In this document: positions 33,471 to 45,884 of the stretch, piece by piece | Position numbering within the stretch: the first letter of the stretch is position 1 | Layout of the letters: the number at the start of each line of letters is the position of its first letter | NCBI RefSeq assembly: GCF_027244095.1 | Contig: NC_069657.1 | Span: 144,890,857-144,954,856, forward strand | DNA: 64,000 nt | Source of the DNA: Hemicordylus capensis | Lineage: Eukaryota > Chordata > Lepidosauria > Squamata > Cordylidae | Reading direction: 5' to 3' | Notes under the pieces: generated by a model | Seen by the model: only the letters and a program-made list of their open reading frames with translations | Told to the model about the DNA's origin: nothing | Databases searched by the model: none | Program-made: the position numbers and the translations under genes

Positions 33471-36400
33471 CTTCAGTGGGCTGGTTTTCCACTTACTGGG
33501 ATGTGCCCTCTGTATGTGTGTGTGTGGATGAGAGACTGTGGACACTCACAACCCCCTACATATAAAGAAATGTGTGATGCGTGCTTACAATCAAACAAGG
33601 ATTGCACGAATCATGCTTGCATGCAAACTGCATAATACATTACTTGTAGGCATGTTGAAGGCTTGTAAGCTTTCACCCTCCGCCAACACCTACATGGAGG
33701 ATCCATTCTGGTAAGAGTTGTGAAATGGCCCATTGTATCTGGCTGTGACTAGCTTACATGGACAAAACCAGGCTGTGTAAAGTTGTGGGGGCAAGCTAAG
33801 GCACTATAAGTGGGAAATAAATCATTGAGTAAATTTTGTCATTGTGCACAGGCACCTTTCTCTTCCTGGTAAGATAGCACAATTCCAGAGTACAAATATC
33901 TATCTGGCTTTCCCTAATTTAGTCTCTGAAGCTGAGATGAATTTTAATGAAGCACCGAGGAGCCAATTTGCCAGAACTTTCAGACACTTTGCATAAGTTA
34001 CCTAATGGCAGGCTGGCAAACACTAACTTTTTAATCATGCCCTTGAGGGCTTATTAGAATAGCTTGGAGCTGACACTGTTATTGAACATATGAGTCAATT
34101 ACACTGAACCGATCACCTCAAATCCAGAGGCATAAGCACCCAGAGGAGCAGAACCCTGGGAATTTTCATTTCTGTTTTGTTGCCAGAGTTGGGACCATTA
34201 GATGGAAGCAGTGCACACAATCTCCACAATGGATTTCTTAGTTCCCAATAAGGGAGTTCAAGAACTCACTATAGAACATTCCCTAAGAGAGATTAGTAAC
34301 ACAAAACTAATTGTGTGATATCTGGCTGCAAGATTACACAGAAGATTGATCTTGCAGTTCTGAACTTTATTCCATTAGATACAACAAAATGAATCAAATG
34401 AGCATGAGTACCATTCATGTTAGCCCTATGTCTCCATCTTCCCCATCTATGTTCTTCATTTGTCCTATCCCCTGCTGGCCCATGGAAAAAGCCAGGAACA
34501 TAAAATGTAATTGGGATCTGCTTATATGAAGTCATAGTATATTTACTGCAATATATCAGAAGATCAGGAAAGGGGGCATTAATTAATCCCCTATGCTTCA
34601 AAGTTAAAACTAAAACTTCAGCTGAGGCCTGCTCAGGCTGAGAGTAAAGCCCTACCATGGTGACAAAGAATGCCTTACTCCTGCAGTTTCCTATTCTCAC
34701 TAGCCTTTGACATGAGTTGTGAAGTGTACATTCAATTTCACACTGAGTTCCAGGCATTCCAGAAGCAGTGCAAAAGTCTGCTACTACACTATTGCTGGTG
34801 TAAACAAACCAAAACTTAGTCCTGCTACAGATAACTTTTTACTCAATACAGGCTTCCAGAATCTGGTCAGGCAAATGCCAGTAGCCAGGACCCCAGAAGG
34901 GCCCTGTACCATGAGCAGGCTGCCCATTTGCCCGGCTTAGGCAACCAGGTGAGTGGGCAGCCTGCACACCTGGAATTAACATGGTGGCAAGGATTGTGAG
35001 GCAAAAAGAGGTGGGCGAGGAGAGATGAGTGGGAGCAAGTTGCACCTGCAGCTCGTTTACGCCGCCCGCCTCCCCAACTCCACCTGTACCAACCACTACT
35101 GGGAGCAACATTACATTGAGGAAACTGTGGGAGAATGAAAAAGACTGCTCTAGCCTTACCAGTGCTGTGAGCTCTTCATACCAGCTTCAGGAATGAAAGG
35201 GTCTTGGGCTAAGAGTCCTCTGCTAGCAATCTCATACCCTCCGACACTTCACGGACAAAAACAGAGACATGCCTGTGGATGTGTAGGGGTCGTGGCCGAG
35301 CAACCTGAGAATATGGCAAAAAGTTCTGACTACAAGGATGCCACAAGTAGAAAGCGGATGATAAAATGCATGCAGAGCATGTTATTTCCGGATACCAAAG
35401 TCAGGTGTGAGGGCGATCTGGCTGCGACATCTGTCACCCCATTGATCGCCAGGGGTGATTTGGATACCAAAGTAGAACAGCCAAGCCCATACCTTCCAAC
35501 ATTTTTTCAGAAGAAAATAGGGATGCGCTTCTAAGAACTGGGGGGGGGTGCCAAGGAGGATAAGCCCCGCTTCAGAGATGTAGTTTTGCCCCAGCTGCCC
35601 CTCATTTCTGTTTAACATGTGGGACACAGATTGCCCACCCAGAAATATTCTGTGCCCCCTCAATTTTTTCCCCAGGTGCTGCAACTGATAAGAACCAGTT
35701 CTTGTACCAAGAATCATTGTCCAAGTCACCACCCACTATTATACATTGCAGAAGACTGGATTCCACCTGCTAGATCCTGTGTATTGTATGAAGCCTTACT
35801 GTTTCCATCCACTGGCGTGGTGGCACACTAGAGACATGATGCTTCCACCCACCCACTTGCAGATTTAATTTTTAGAGACTCTGGGGAGGGAGCTGAATTC
35901 TGAAGAACAGCAACATTCTAGCAACATACATTTTTAAAAGTGAGCAAGGAAGGCATCCCTAAGGGCAATCACAGGGACAAAATAGAGTGTGGTTTACCGG
36001 GGCAAGTCTGGAAAATAAGAACTGTCCTGGAGGGTTTTCGGACAGAAGGCTTTACCATGGGTTTACTGAAGAATTGCCCCAAAAAACCAATGCAAAAAGT
36101 GGATTCCCCACCGCCCACACACCGGATATAAATCAGTCTACAGTAACATGCAATGAAAAACCCAAATTGTGTGAAGTGCTCCCCAATAGCTCACAGGGAC
36201 TTTGGGGTAAATCTGACCAATATGTAAATGCACACCTCCGTTCTAAAAGAGATGTGAGCTAAAAGCCCTGTGTGAGAAATGCCCCGGTAAAAAAGAACTG
36301 GTGACGCCTATTCAGCCTATGTGGAAGGGCCCTTGTAGACTTACTGAGCACTGGTAGCAGGGGCAAGCACAACAACAGTGCTTCTCCCAGAGATAGCACT

Positions 36401-36595
36401 GACCAGACAAGGAGTGGCTAGGTGGGGGTGGGGTGGGGGTGGAGAGAGGGAGGGGGATTTTTAAAGCTGCAAACAGAACTCCAAAAAAGTATTATGTGGA
36501 TCCCATAAGGATGCTGTTAATCAAAAAGAATAGTAGGCATGTATGGTTGATTAAGACATTTCAGCTTCCACCTTTTTTAGCTGCTTTTTTATTCA
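33471..36595. other. No gene recognised; possible MITE remnants
   Basis: A 154-aa minus ORF (34293-34757) has no recognisable domain. Two direct copies of a CATACC(C/T)TCC(G/A)ACA motif (35234, 35490) suggest a degraded hAT-like MITE between 35230 and 35545. Nothing else is supported. Confidence 0.35.
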
Positions 36596-36597
36596 TT

Positions 36598-36598
36598 T

Positions 36599-36643
<45 letters not shown>

Positions 36644-37110
36644 ACTAACATATTTGTATACCGCCCAAAACGCAAGTCTCTGGGCGGCTTACAACAAAAC
36701 AATAAAAACAACACACAAAAAGGTTAAAACGTTACAACAATTTAAAATTTAATATGTTAAAATTTAAAAGGTTAAAGGTTAATTGTTTGTTTTTAAATAA
36801 TTAAAACAGTATCTAATTAAAAGCCTGGGTTAACAAATGTGTCTTGGCTGCCTTTTTAAAAGTTTTAAGAGATGAGGAGGCTCTTATTTCACCAGGAAGT
36901 GTGTTCAAAGCCTTGGGACAGCAATGGAGAAGGCCCGTCCCTGAGTAGCCACCAGAGGAGCCAGTGGCAAATGCAGACGAACCTCTCTGGAAGATCTCAA
37001 TGGGCAGTGTGGTTTATAGTGAAGAAGACATTTTCTTAAATACCATGGGCCCAAGCTGTTTAGGGCTTTATAGGTTATATGCAAGACCTTGTATTTTGCC
37101 AGGAAACTTT
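36598..37110 (-). mobile_element. L2 LINE 3' fragment with (ATCT)n tail
   Basis: Tail (ATCT)n at 36603-36640, then ACCGCCCAAAACGC, TTACAAC, and coding-derived text (plus: CAATGGAGAAGGCCCGTCCC and TAGGGCTTTATAGGTTATA). Minus orientation. Confidence 0.8.
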
Positions 37111-37189
37111 TAATCTTCTTTCCAGTAGGCTTATGAGATCACCCAGCTGTCCATGTGTCCCCCAACCTTGCAATGCCTGGACCAATATG

Positions 37190-37790
37190 AATCAAACTGG
37201 GCACAATTGTAGGGGCACCTCAGTTGCATAGTTTGTGAAAATGTCATCCACCCCAATTCAAGATGGTGGATGTGTAAACATTTGAGGCACAAGTGGACTA
37301 ACTTGTGAACTGCCTAACCAAATTGAACCAAATTTGCTACAGATGTAGGGACACATAGGGATAGCTCAATGCCATAGTTTGTTATGATAGCATACACCCC
37401 AATTCAAGATGGTGGGCACATGAACATTTGAGGTTCAATTGGGCTAAATTGTGGGCACCTAACCTATTTGAATGAAATTTTCTACATGTGTAGGGACACA
37501 TAGGGATGGCTCAAATGCATAGTTTGTAATGATGTCATCCACCCTGATTCAAGATGGTGGTAAATGAGAACCAATTTGGACCAAATGTGGTACACTTGTG
37601 GGGGCACATAGGGACATCTCCAATGCATAGTTTTTGATCATGTCACCCACTCCAATTCAAGATGGCGGACACATGAACATTTGAGGCACAAGTGGGCTAA
37701 CTTGTGAACTGCCTAACCAATTTGGACCAAATTTAGTCCCGTTGTAGGCATTGTGAAAGGAAAGTAGACAGATTAGTTATTAGTAGAACA
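37190..37790 (+). repeat. Tandem-unit element, about four diverged units
   Basis: Units of roughly 130-150 bp, each with a GTAGGGACACATAGGGAT-like segment, TGCATAGTTTGT, ATGTCATCCACCC and AATTCAAGATGGTGG. Ends with GTGAAAGGAAAGTAGACAG and TAGTAGAACAAC, the same right end as the shorter copy at 19716-19905. No ORF. Probably a dispersed element with variable internal repeat number rather than a centromeric satellite. Confidence 0.75.
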
Positions 37791-37791
37791 A

Positions 37792-37837
<46 letters not shown>

Positions 37838-37925
37838 TTGATTTCTATACCACCCTTCCAAAAATGGCTCAGGGTGGTTTACACAGAGAAATAATACTAA
37901 TAGTAGTAGTAGTATAAAAAAGCAA
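37791..37925 (-). mobile_element. L2 3' end with (ATT)n tail
   Basis: (ATT)n at 37794-37833 followed by TTGATTTCTATACCACCCTTC and AAAATGGCTCAGGGTGG, the L2-type 3' terminus in minus orientation. Confidence 0.8.
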
Positions 37926-39442
37926 ACAACCAGTAGTCAAACAGTTGCCAAATTCAGACATAACAGGAAACCGGAGGTCACTTCACTTCTGGTTTCCTTG
38001 GACACATGTCCAAATTTGGGAAACTGAAATTGAAGATGAGAATGGACCCATGGTTTCCCTACCCAAACTTCATTTTGAATGTTCAACTCAAAGTGGGGTT
38101 TGGACACCTCCCACTCTGGCTCTGCGGCATGAGCATTGCATCTGAGAATGTAACTGAGCCTCATCCCAGGAGGCTTGAGGACAGCACCTGACATCTCAAC
38201 AGCAGCCAATCCTAGACTGCTGAACACTCCATCATAAAAATCCTAAAAATCCATCATGGACATTCCATAACTGTCATTATCCTAAGCAATAAGGGTCACT
38301 TGGTCTATTTCTATTTTCTGAAACACTAGAGAAAAGCAAGTCCTAAGAAAAGTGGACTTTAAACATGGGCTTAACTACACATGGGTTGCCACATTTTTTT
38401 AAAAAAGTGAATTCATGGATATAACTGTCAAAAGATGGAGGATGCAAATTTTAACAACTATTCTTTAAAAAAAAAAACTGGGATTAGAAAGAAAGCTGGA
38501 CAGTTTAATTTGGCAGCTGTTTTGCACATTTTCCACTGTAGCATTCTTTACGTAGGAGAAGGTAGGAGCTCAAATAGTTTTGCAAGCTGGAGGTGGTGCT
38601 TCAGCTGAACTTCATCTTTCACATGGTTACAATAAAGGACAGTTGTGTTTTATGGCCGGTTGCTCCTTGCATTTCTTCCTGCTGCTCCAGAAAAGAGATA
38701 CTTCCTGTGGGCTAAGTGGGGCCCCTCACAAGAGTGCAGGTGTTGCAGTGGACAATGAGTGTTCCAGAGAGAAGGGAGACCCCAACAATGCCACGAGAGA
38801 AAAGGTCCATATAGTTCACAGCTAAGCCCAGAGCTCCCCTGACATTCTCACTAACTCTATAGATGATCCACAAAGGAGAGGCTTACTCAGCTATATATAG
38901 AAAGCCAGCCTAGCTAGTCGTCAGCATTGGTACCAGAGTATGGGTAAAAAATATGGGGCTTTTAAATACCGACACCATGTAAACAATGCCTGGAGGCCAG
39001 GACAATGGATAAAATTTGTTAAAGCAACCTTTCCGTTCAAATTCCTGGACATCTAGAACAAGACTTTTCCTACATCCTGGATAGGATGTCTGATTCCTGG
39101 ACCATCCAGGCCAATCCTGCACATATGGCAACCATAGCCTACACTACGGGTCTACATGGTAGTGAGATAAATCAGAACAGGGCCTTGGGTTCCATCCATT
39201 GACCTACAAATTCCTTCCCCTTGACCAATGACAAAGTAAAACCAGTAAAACAAATAAGGCCAATATGTTTCAAAAGGAATATTCCGGAACTCTTAAGACA
39301 GCTCAAATTACTATATGATGTTGAAAAGCAAACTGAGGGGTTGGGGGGGATATTTTGCACCATTTAAACATTTTGGGCTCGTAAAACTCATTCTTATGTT
39401 AATAAACTGCAGAGGATCTGAACTCTTGCAAGGAGCTCTGAT

Positions 39443-39481
<39 letters not shown>

Positions 39482-40625
39482 CAGTGGCAGTAGTATTGCA
39501 CTGTTGTACATTGTGCTTTACAACAGGGGTTCTCAACTTTGGGTCCACGATGGCCAAAGGCTAAAGATTATGGAATTTGTAGCCAGCAACATCTGGGGAC
39601 TCAAGACTGGGCTTATATTTATATTTATATTTATATTTATATTTATATATAAGCTCACAAAACCTAGCTGCTTCATCTTAAATTGCGAGTAACATTGTAT
39701 GAAAGTAATACACATGGACCTTTGGTGACATCTAGTGGTTGCTTTTCACAATAATCAGGTACAGCATTTTTTTTCCCAGGTCAAAAGATATTGGAAGCTT
39801 TTAATATGTGGTCCAAACAGATACCATCTAAATAACTTACGTGAGGCTATGCACTGCAGTTTTCTATATCCACTTCTAACTAAAGATGTACCATCCCGCC
39901 CTTTTTGTTCTGAACAGAAGTATTAACAATGAACCCTTTGCATTTTTGCATTTATTACTATTGTATCTACCTTTGCATAGCTGCATAATCCAGTATTAAC
40001 AATGCCCATAAATATGTTGTATATCACGCAAAATTGGTCTTTTACTTGTTCATATGTATTATATTTTTCATTAGTATCTGCTTAATTACAAAATTACCCC
40101 CAAATTAACTATCTCTTATCAAAACATAGCCAAATTTTAAAATAAAATTGGCTTAGATGAACAGCTTCCATTGCTTTACTGTTCTTTATTTCCTTAACTG
40201 AACTTATATCCATTATCCATTTTTCACAAATGTTTCTTTTTATGTAAAACCCTTCTGTATGTTCCTATTCAACCCCAGCATATAATTCCTCCAGTTGCTG
40301 ATGCTGGTGTCTACCTTGTATTTTTTTAAAAAAAATATGAGCCCTTTAGGAACAAAGGCCTTTGTTGTTCTTTCTTTCTTTCTTTCTTTCTTTCTTTAAT
40401 TTAAACTACTTTCACAACAACAACAACAACAACAACAACAATAATAATAATGTGTAGTATTACAAGCACCCTGCAGGTATGCAACAGGACAATCAGTCTG
40501 GGCTTTACTGATGCTGTCTATTCATATTATCTTTGTATATGTGTACATTCATTATCAACTAGTAAATCAAAATGTTTACTTTTGATTTATCATCACTTTT
40601 TTCCAATCAAATATTACTAAGAACA
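37926..40625. other. No gene; several microsatellites
   Basis: Simple repeats: (AGT)n 39447-39478, (TTTATA)n 39608-39650, (TTTC)n 40372-40397, (CAA)n then (TAA)n 40418-40450. A possible 88-bp MITE lies at 39523-39600 (CAGGGGTTCTCAACTTTGGG with an inverted partner). Otherwise unremarkable. Confidence 0.5.
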
Positions 40626-41677
40626 CAGAGGCGTATCTAGGGAAAATAGCGCCTAGGGCAAGCACTGAAATTGCGCCCCCTGTCCAAACATCTGACACCC
40701 ATCTTTCAGATAACTTTACCATAATATCAGCTGAAAAATACAAGTCAAGCTCGTTAATCTTTTAATCGTTCAAAAACTATTTAGCAGTGGACGTAGCCAA
40801 ACCAAAAAATGCTGGAAAACTACAAATTTCAGTATGCTAGGGCTCAGGAAATACCCAAATATTATGTGGAGGTGTACTTGGAAAAACTAAATAGAAGTGC
40901 CTGTCTAATTCTCTACTTTGCATTGTAGCATCACTATTACATAAGTTTTAAAAATAAATGGAGAATTTGACTTTCCCCAGATACTCTGAAAATAATTAAA
41001 CAATATGCAGAGAAAACTGTGTCACTGCTTGGAATATATTCTAGTATTTCAGAAAGACAGTTAAAATGAGAGAAAGAGCAAGCAACTCCCAGTGGGCCTT
41101 AACTAAGGATTTCACACTGATTCAAAGACAAACTCACCATTAATAGCCATATTAGCAAGACATCACATTTAACTCACTTGTCACAAGAAGCAAAGTAAGA
41201 GCAAATAAATGCAACCTAGCTCATAAACTTTAGCTCAATATTCACAAGCCTGATTCTCTGTACATAGTGCCAGTCTGAATATGTGTATAGTGACTTATAT
41301 TTAAAAAACAATTTAAAAAAATTACCTGTAGCCCCTTAGGGGACTTCCTAAAGGCCATGGGGGGGTCTGCAAAGGTTCCCCCCTCCCTTTGCTGGCCTCT
41401 AGGGCCTCTCAGGGACCATTTGCGCATGTGCAGTGGTCATTTAAAAAAAAAATTTTTTAATGGCCACTGAAAACGAAATGGCTGCCACACTTGCTCAAAT
41501 GGCCTCTGTGAGGCCTGGCATGGCCTAGGGCCTCACAGAGGCCATTTGAGCATGCCCAGTGGCCATTTTGTTTTTGGTGGCCATTTTTTTAAAAAAAATA
41601 ATTTTAAGAAATGGCGCCCCCCTTCAAGTGGCACCCAGGGCACATGCACTGCCTGCCCCACCCTAGATACGCCCCTG
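40626..41677. mobile_element. hAT element, CAGRGGCGTA family, 1052 bp
   Basis: Ends CAGAGGCGTATCTAGGG and CCCTAGATACGCCCCTG. Perfect 8-bp duplication TAAGAACA at 40618-40625 and 41678-41685. The subterminal CAAGCACTGAAATTGCGCCC and GTGGCACCCAGGGCACATGC are shared with the 53731-55420 element. The middle (about 41330-41600) holds a palindrome around AAATGGCC text. No transposase seen. Confidence 0.95.
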
Positions 41678-41845
41678 TAAGAACATGAAAAGTTATTAAA
41701 TAAAACATGGACTTCTTAGAACTGCATGTTGAACTAGCTGTTGCCACCAAGCTCTATCTTCAATTCACTGTGAAAGTTTAGGTGAGAGGACAATCTTACT
41801 ATCAAGTTGGGTCAGAGCTGAATTTCTCTCCAGTGTGCAGGAAGT

Positions 41846-42275
41846 TATATATGGAGGCTGTTCTCACATGCAGCCTAACCCAGGCTAGGGAAGCCTAGAT
41901 GGAGTTAGGCTGTGCATGAGAACCGCCGGGATTGGGCCAGACCACCGGGATCAGGGTCTACTAGTACAGCTTTTTACACCAGCTTTTAGCTGGGGTTACA
42001 GGCACAAGCATGCTCTAGGCAGCGCCAGTCTCTCGGGGATCCTGTCAATGCACTACACTCATGGCGTGTTGCATTGTGGGATGTCCAGAGGCTGGGATGC
42101 ATCATCCTGGCCTCCAGAGCTCCGTGCTGGGTGGCACAGCATGGATCATCTGGGAGTGTGGTCCACACTCCCAGCAACATTTCTGCTATTGGATGGGGTA
42201 AGGTGAGTTGCACCAGCCTTCCCCACCCATCTCACATGACCGTGCCCATGACCGCCCGGTTGTGTGAATGGTCCC
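41846..42275. mobile_element. Hairpin-ended MITE, copy 7, best preserved
   Basis: Starts GGCTGTTCTCACATGCAGCC; the hairpin partner is GTTAGGCTGTGCATGAGAAC about 45 bp on. The right end GTTGTGTGAATGGTCCC is a degenerate inverse of the left terminus. The core GCATTGTGGGATGTCCAGAG and ACTCCCAGCAACATT is shared with copies 1, 2 and 6. Superfamily unknown; no clear target duplication. Confidence 0.65.
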
Positions 42276-42354
42276 ATAAATTTTCTGATCATTTCAGTAT
42301 CGGGAATGCTTTCAGTACAACTAGTTTCTGATAGAACAAAAATGAATCCCCATC

Positions 42355-42580
42355 TCTGTTCACTTTTTTAAAAGGCAGTTAAGACACATTTGTTCACCTG
42401 TGAATTAGATTTACAGGTTTTTAACAGTTTTTAACAGCTTTTAACATTGTGTTAATTTTTAAATTGTTTTAAAGTTTTAATGATTTGATTTTGTTTTAAT
42501 TTGTATTGTTTTATTGTAAACTGCCCAGAAACACAAGTTTTGGGCAGTATATAAATGTGTTAAATATATATATATACTAG
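42355..42580 (+). mobile_element. L2 3' end
   Basis: T-rich UTR with TTGTAAACTGCCCAGAAACA and GGGCAGTATATAAATGTG, the plus-strand L2-type terminus. Confidence 0.75.
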
Positions 42581-43019
42581 CCGACCCCGCACAGAGCATC
42601 TGTGCACTCTTTGGGGCCAGCGGTTACTTCTCTTCCCCCCCCCCACCTCAGTCTCTGCTTCCTGACCACGGCCGACCTATGCTGGGCCCAGCCGCCTCTC
42701 CTCCCCACCGTCACTTCTGCCCCCCCCCATTTCTTTCCCCCCTCCATGGCTGGACCAGGCCTGCTGCCGCCGCTTGCCTCTGCAGCTGGGCCCGCCGCCT
42801 CCTCTGGCCTCCACGACCGGGCCCATCGCTGCCGCAGCCGAGGTGACCAATCCTCCTGGGTGCACCTCAGTCAATCAGGTGCCTCCGCCGCCCAGCCAAT
42901 CAGCTGGGCGCCGGGATGCACATTCCAAGGCACACCCAGGAGAATTATGTATATGTATGTTGTGTGTGTGTTTGTGTGTGTGTGTGTATACACACACACA
43001 CAGACACCTTTGCATTTTA
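42581..43019. other. GC-rich unclassified insert
   Basis: Begins CTAGCCGACCCCGCACAGAG just after a TA run and is C-rich to about 42940, then ends in TA and TG repeats (GT)n at 42960-42998. The 180-aa ORF here is compositional. It may be a transposable element with ends I do not recognise. Confidence 0.35.
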
Positions 43020-43380
43020 AATTGCACCAGCTTGGTGCTCTACTGGTAAAGGGGAATCTGGTGAGGATTCCCCAGGAAAGAGGAAAGAGGGCTTCCCACC
43101 ACCCCTTGTGGTCACAACAAATACTACTGGTAAGTAGTTACTGATTCCCCTCCCACCCCCTCTAGACTTAGGGAAGCCCTCCTGCCCATTTACTTATAAA
43201 GGAGAATCCTCACCGGATTCCCCTTTCCCAGTAGAGCACCAAGCTGGCTCAAACGGGTCTGGTGGTTGAACCAGATCAGGTCTGGTTCGATCGATGCCAA
43301 AACCGAACTGGCCCAGGTTGGTATGAATCTGGTTCAGATTTGAACTGAACTGGCAAAACTGGTTTTGTGCACATCTCATG
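43020..43380. mobile_element. Foldback hAT of the TAGGGATG type, fragment
   Basis: The arms GCTCTACTGGTAAAGGGGAA and TTCCCCTTTCCCAGTAGAGC pair (43036, 43217). The right side carries CCGAACTGGCCCAGG and ends TTTTGTGCACATC, the family TIR. A Sauria SINE sits immediately at this end. Confidence 0.65.
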
Positions 43381-43613
43381 GGCCCCTGGTGGCGCAGTGG
43401 TAAAACTGCCGCCCTGTAACCAGAAGGTTACAAGTTCGATCCTGACCAGGGGCTCAAGGTTGACTCAGCCTTCCATCCTTCTGAGGTCGGTAAAATGAGT
43501 ACCCAGAATGTTGGGGGCAATATGCTAAATCATTGTAAACCGCTTAGAGAGCTTCGGCTATAGAGCGGTATATAAATGTAAGTGCTATTGCTATTGCTAT
43601 TGCTATTGCTATC
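43381..43613 (+). mobile_element. Sauria SINE, full length
   Basis: tRNA-derived head with A box CTGGTGGCGCAGTGG and B box GGTTACAAGTTCGATCC, conserved body TTGACTCAGCCTTCCATCC and GTAAACCGCTTAGAGAGC, and the tail (GCTATT)n. It is the best copy in the window. Confidence 0.95.
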
Positions 43614-43974
43614 CCTACTGCATACGGCCTCCATGCATGCACAGAGGCCAGATATTGCCACTGCCACTGCAAGGATGAGGGGAAATGCCGCAGGCCTGCT
43701 GGTAAGTGCCTTCTATTTGGCTTTTAAAGGTGCCTCTCTCTTGCTACTCCCCTGCCTCCCTTTACAAAACATTTTTACCTTCAAAAGCTGCACTGGATTC
43801 CCCTTTACACCTCCACGAACCAACAAACAGGTCTATGGGAGAACCAGGTTGGTCCAGTTTGATCTCAGATTGGAACCCTTCTGCAATGGCTGGTCCAATC
43901 CACAGTCGAACTGGTCAAACCGGCCTAGTTTGTGGTGAACCCGTTCATTTGCCAACCAGTTCAGAACATCCCTA
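43614..43974. mobile_element. hAT TAGGGATG-family right part
   Basis: Text ACCAGGTTGGTCCAGTTTG and TGGTCAAACCGGCC, ending CAGTTCAGAACATCCCTA at 43974, the family TIR in inverse. Possibly a separate copy from 43020-43380. Confidence 0.55.
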
Positions 43975-44838
43975 CCAACCAAGCATAAGTGCTGTGCCTG
44001 CTTTCTGCATATGCATTTGGCTAATAAAGTGCCATAAGCATGCAAGTATCCATGCTGTTTTACTTCTACCTCCAAGGCAACCTTAATTATCAGTGGCCCT
44101 CATTTTCCAGGAATTTTGTTTTTACAAGCAGATGAGTAGACTTTTCTTATACTACCCAGTTCCTTCCCCAAGAAAGAATGGCTGGTTTTGGAACTCCAGG
44201 AATATCCCCTGTGGTTGGTAGAGCAAACACAGGAAACCCAAGGCTCAGATAAATATTGTTGTGCCATCAAGCCCTGATCCCTTTTTGTTGATCTTAATCC
44301 TACAACAAGTTCTAGCAGACTGCTAAATTAGATCTGAATAGTTTAAAAAGCCTATACGGCTTATAGGCTTTGAAAGGTTATATGAGTTTTCCCCTCTTCT
44401 TTTGTCTTACTTTTGGGGGGGGGTGTTTTTTAAAAGATTGTGATCTATATTTGTAAAGTACTTGATGCATATTAAGTATTTGCATAAATAACAAAGGAAC
44501 ACAATGATGGTGGTGATACATTAATTCCTTTATTTTGCCTGGAAACCATTTTCACCCCCTAAACTGATCCAAACTGAAAAATATGAATATTTTTTAAAAT
44601 CTTGCAATATGGAATGAAAACCATATGACTTCGCTGGGTAAGAGGAACCTCTGTGAACTGCTAAACTGATGAAATATACTGTATAATACATTGTAATAAG
44701 CTGATTGCTCTACTTAAATTGTGAAGGACACACTTGTTCTAAATCAGTGTTTTTATGCCTAGCTTGGGTCCAGTTTGTATGGAGGGAAAGAACATCACTC
44801 ACCATGCAGTTAATGGGTCTGCTAAATAGAAGTCAATG
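43975..44838. other. No gene recognised
   Basis: AT-rich, with a G-run near 44415. No features. Confidence 0.35.
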
Positions 44839-45092
44839 CCACCTAATGGGCACAGTGGGGAATGACTTGATTAGCAAGCTAGAGATTGCCGGTTCAAATC
44901 CCCGCTGGTATGCTTCCCAGACTATGGGAAACTCCTATATTGGGCAGCAGCGATATAGGAAGATGCTGAAAGGCATCATCTCATACTGTGCGGGAGATGG
45001 CAATGGTAAACCCCTCCTGTACTCTACCAAAAACAACCATAGGGCTCTGTGGTCGCCAGGAGTCAACATCGACTCAACGGCACACTTTACTT
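44839..45092 (+). mobile_element. tRNA-derived SINE with BovB-type tail
   Basis: The head includes B box GCCGGTTCAAATCCCCGC. The body TGGGAAACTCCTATATTGGG and AGGCATCATCTCATACTG leads to a tail (TGTGGTCGCCAGGAGTCAAC, then TCGACTCAACGGCAC) that matches the BovB 3' end at 17145-17166 and 19151. Such a shared tail lets the SINE borrow the BovB machinery (known for Sauria-RTE SINEs). Confidence 0.85.
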
Positions 45093-45884
45093 TAAATAGA
45101 AATCAACTGAATAAGGAGCCTAATGACACAAGCAAACTGCCATGTTAAAAGATCAAAGGCAGCTGTCCAGCATCAAGTAGGAAAATTGCATCAAAGCTAA
45201 GAACTGAATGCAGATCCCTTCAACACTCCTCCAAAACCATTTGCATTAAAGATCTGAGTTTTCAGAGTAAGCACTGTGTTAGTGATATACCTGGATGGAA
45301 TGGAGATGGGATGCTCGTAAGTAAACATCTGAACAGCAGAACATTAGTAATAAGAACATGAAACTAGTCTACTCTCCAAATTAGATGCTGTAGAGACTTA
45401 ACAGTCCATGAAGGATGGGGTCTGCTGCTAGATCACAGAAAACACAGTTCTAAGCCTTGCCCAAAAGCAGATACAATTTCCAAGGTCTGTTTTTCACTGC
45501 TGAATTCCCTCATCTCTCAGCAGTCATGATCCCCCCTCAGAGTGCACGTCTGCATTTTCACTCTACACTATGTTGACTCTGCAGGGGACAACAGAGACAT
45601 TTGCAATGTTGAAATTAGTTCAGATCTATTTAACTCATAAAAACAAAATGTGTGGATACATGTTATGCTTTGTTATTCAACAACCCCATTTAGAGGGAAG
45701 TGCATGTTGCTTTATTGAAGGGTTAAGACATCTTGGTTACCCCTGCTAACAGAACAAAAAAGGCAGCTTTTAAAGTGTTGACTCTTATTTTTAGCAGGAG
45801 AAGAACTGTCCCTATTCAGCCCAGCATATCACACCTCTTGGTGGCTGTGGCTGGTATCCTCTTGCATTTCTTTTTAGACTCTGA
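45093..45884. other. No gene recognised
   Basis: Unremarkable mixed sequence. A short LINE 3'-end-like stretch follows at 45885. Confidence 0.35.

Noticed and set aside
34293-34757. 154-aa minus ORF
   Set aside because: No recognisable domain, no neighbours of use, and a length expected by chance in 64 kb.
37190-37790. CRISPR array
   Set aside because: Units are long, contiguous and diverged without spacers, in a vertebrate genome.
42602-43144. 180-aa plus ORF
   Set aside because: Low-complexity Pro/Ser/Ala text that runs through a GT microsatellite.
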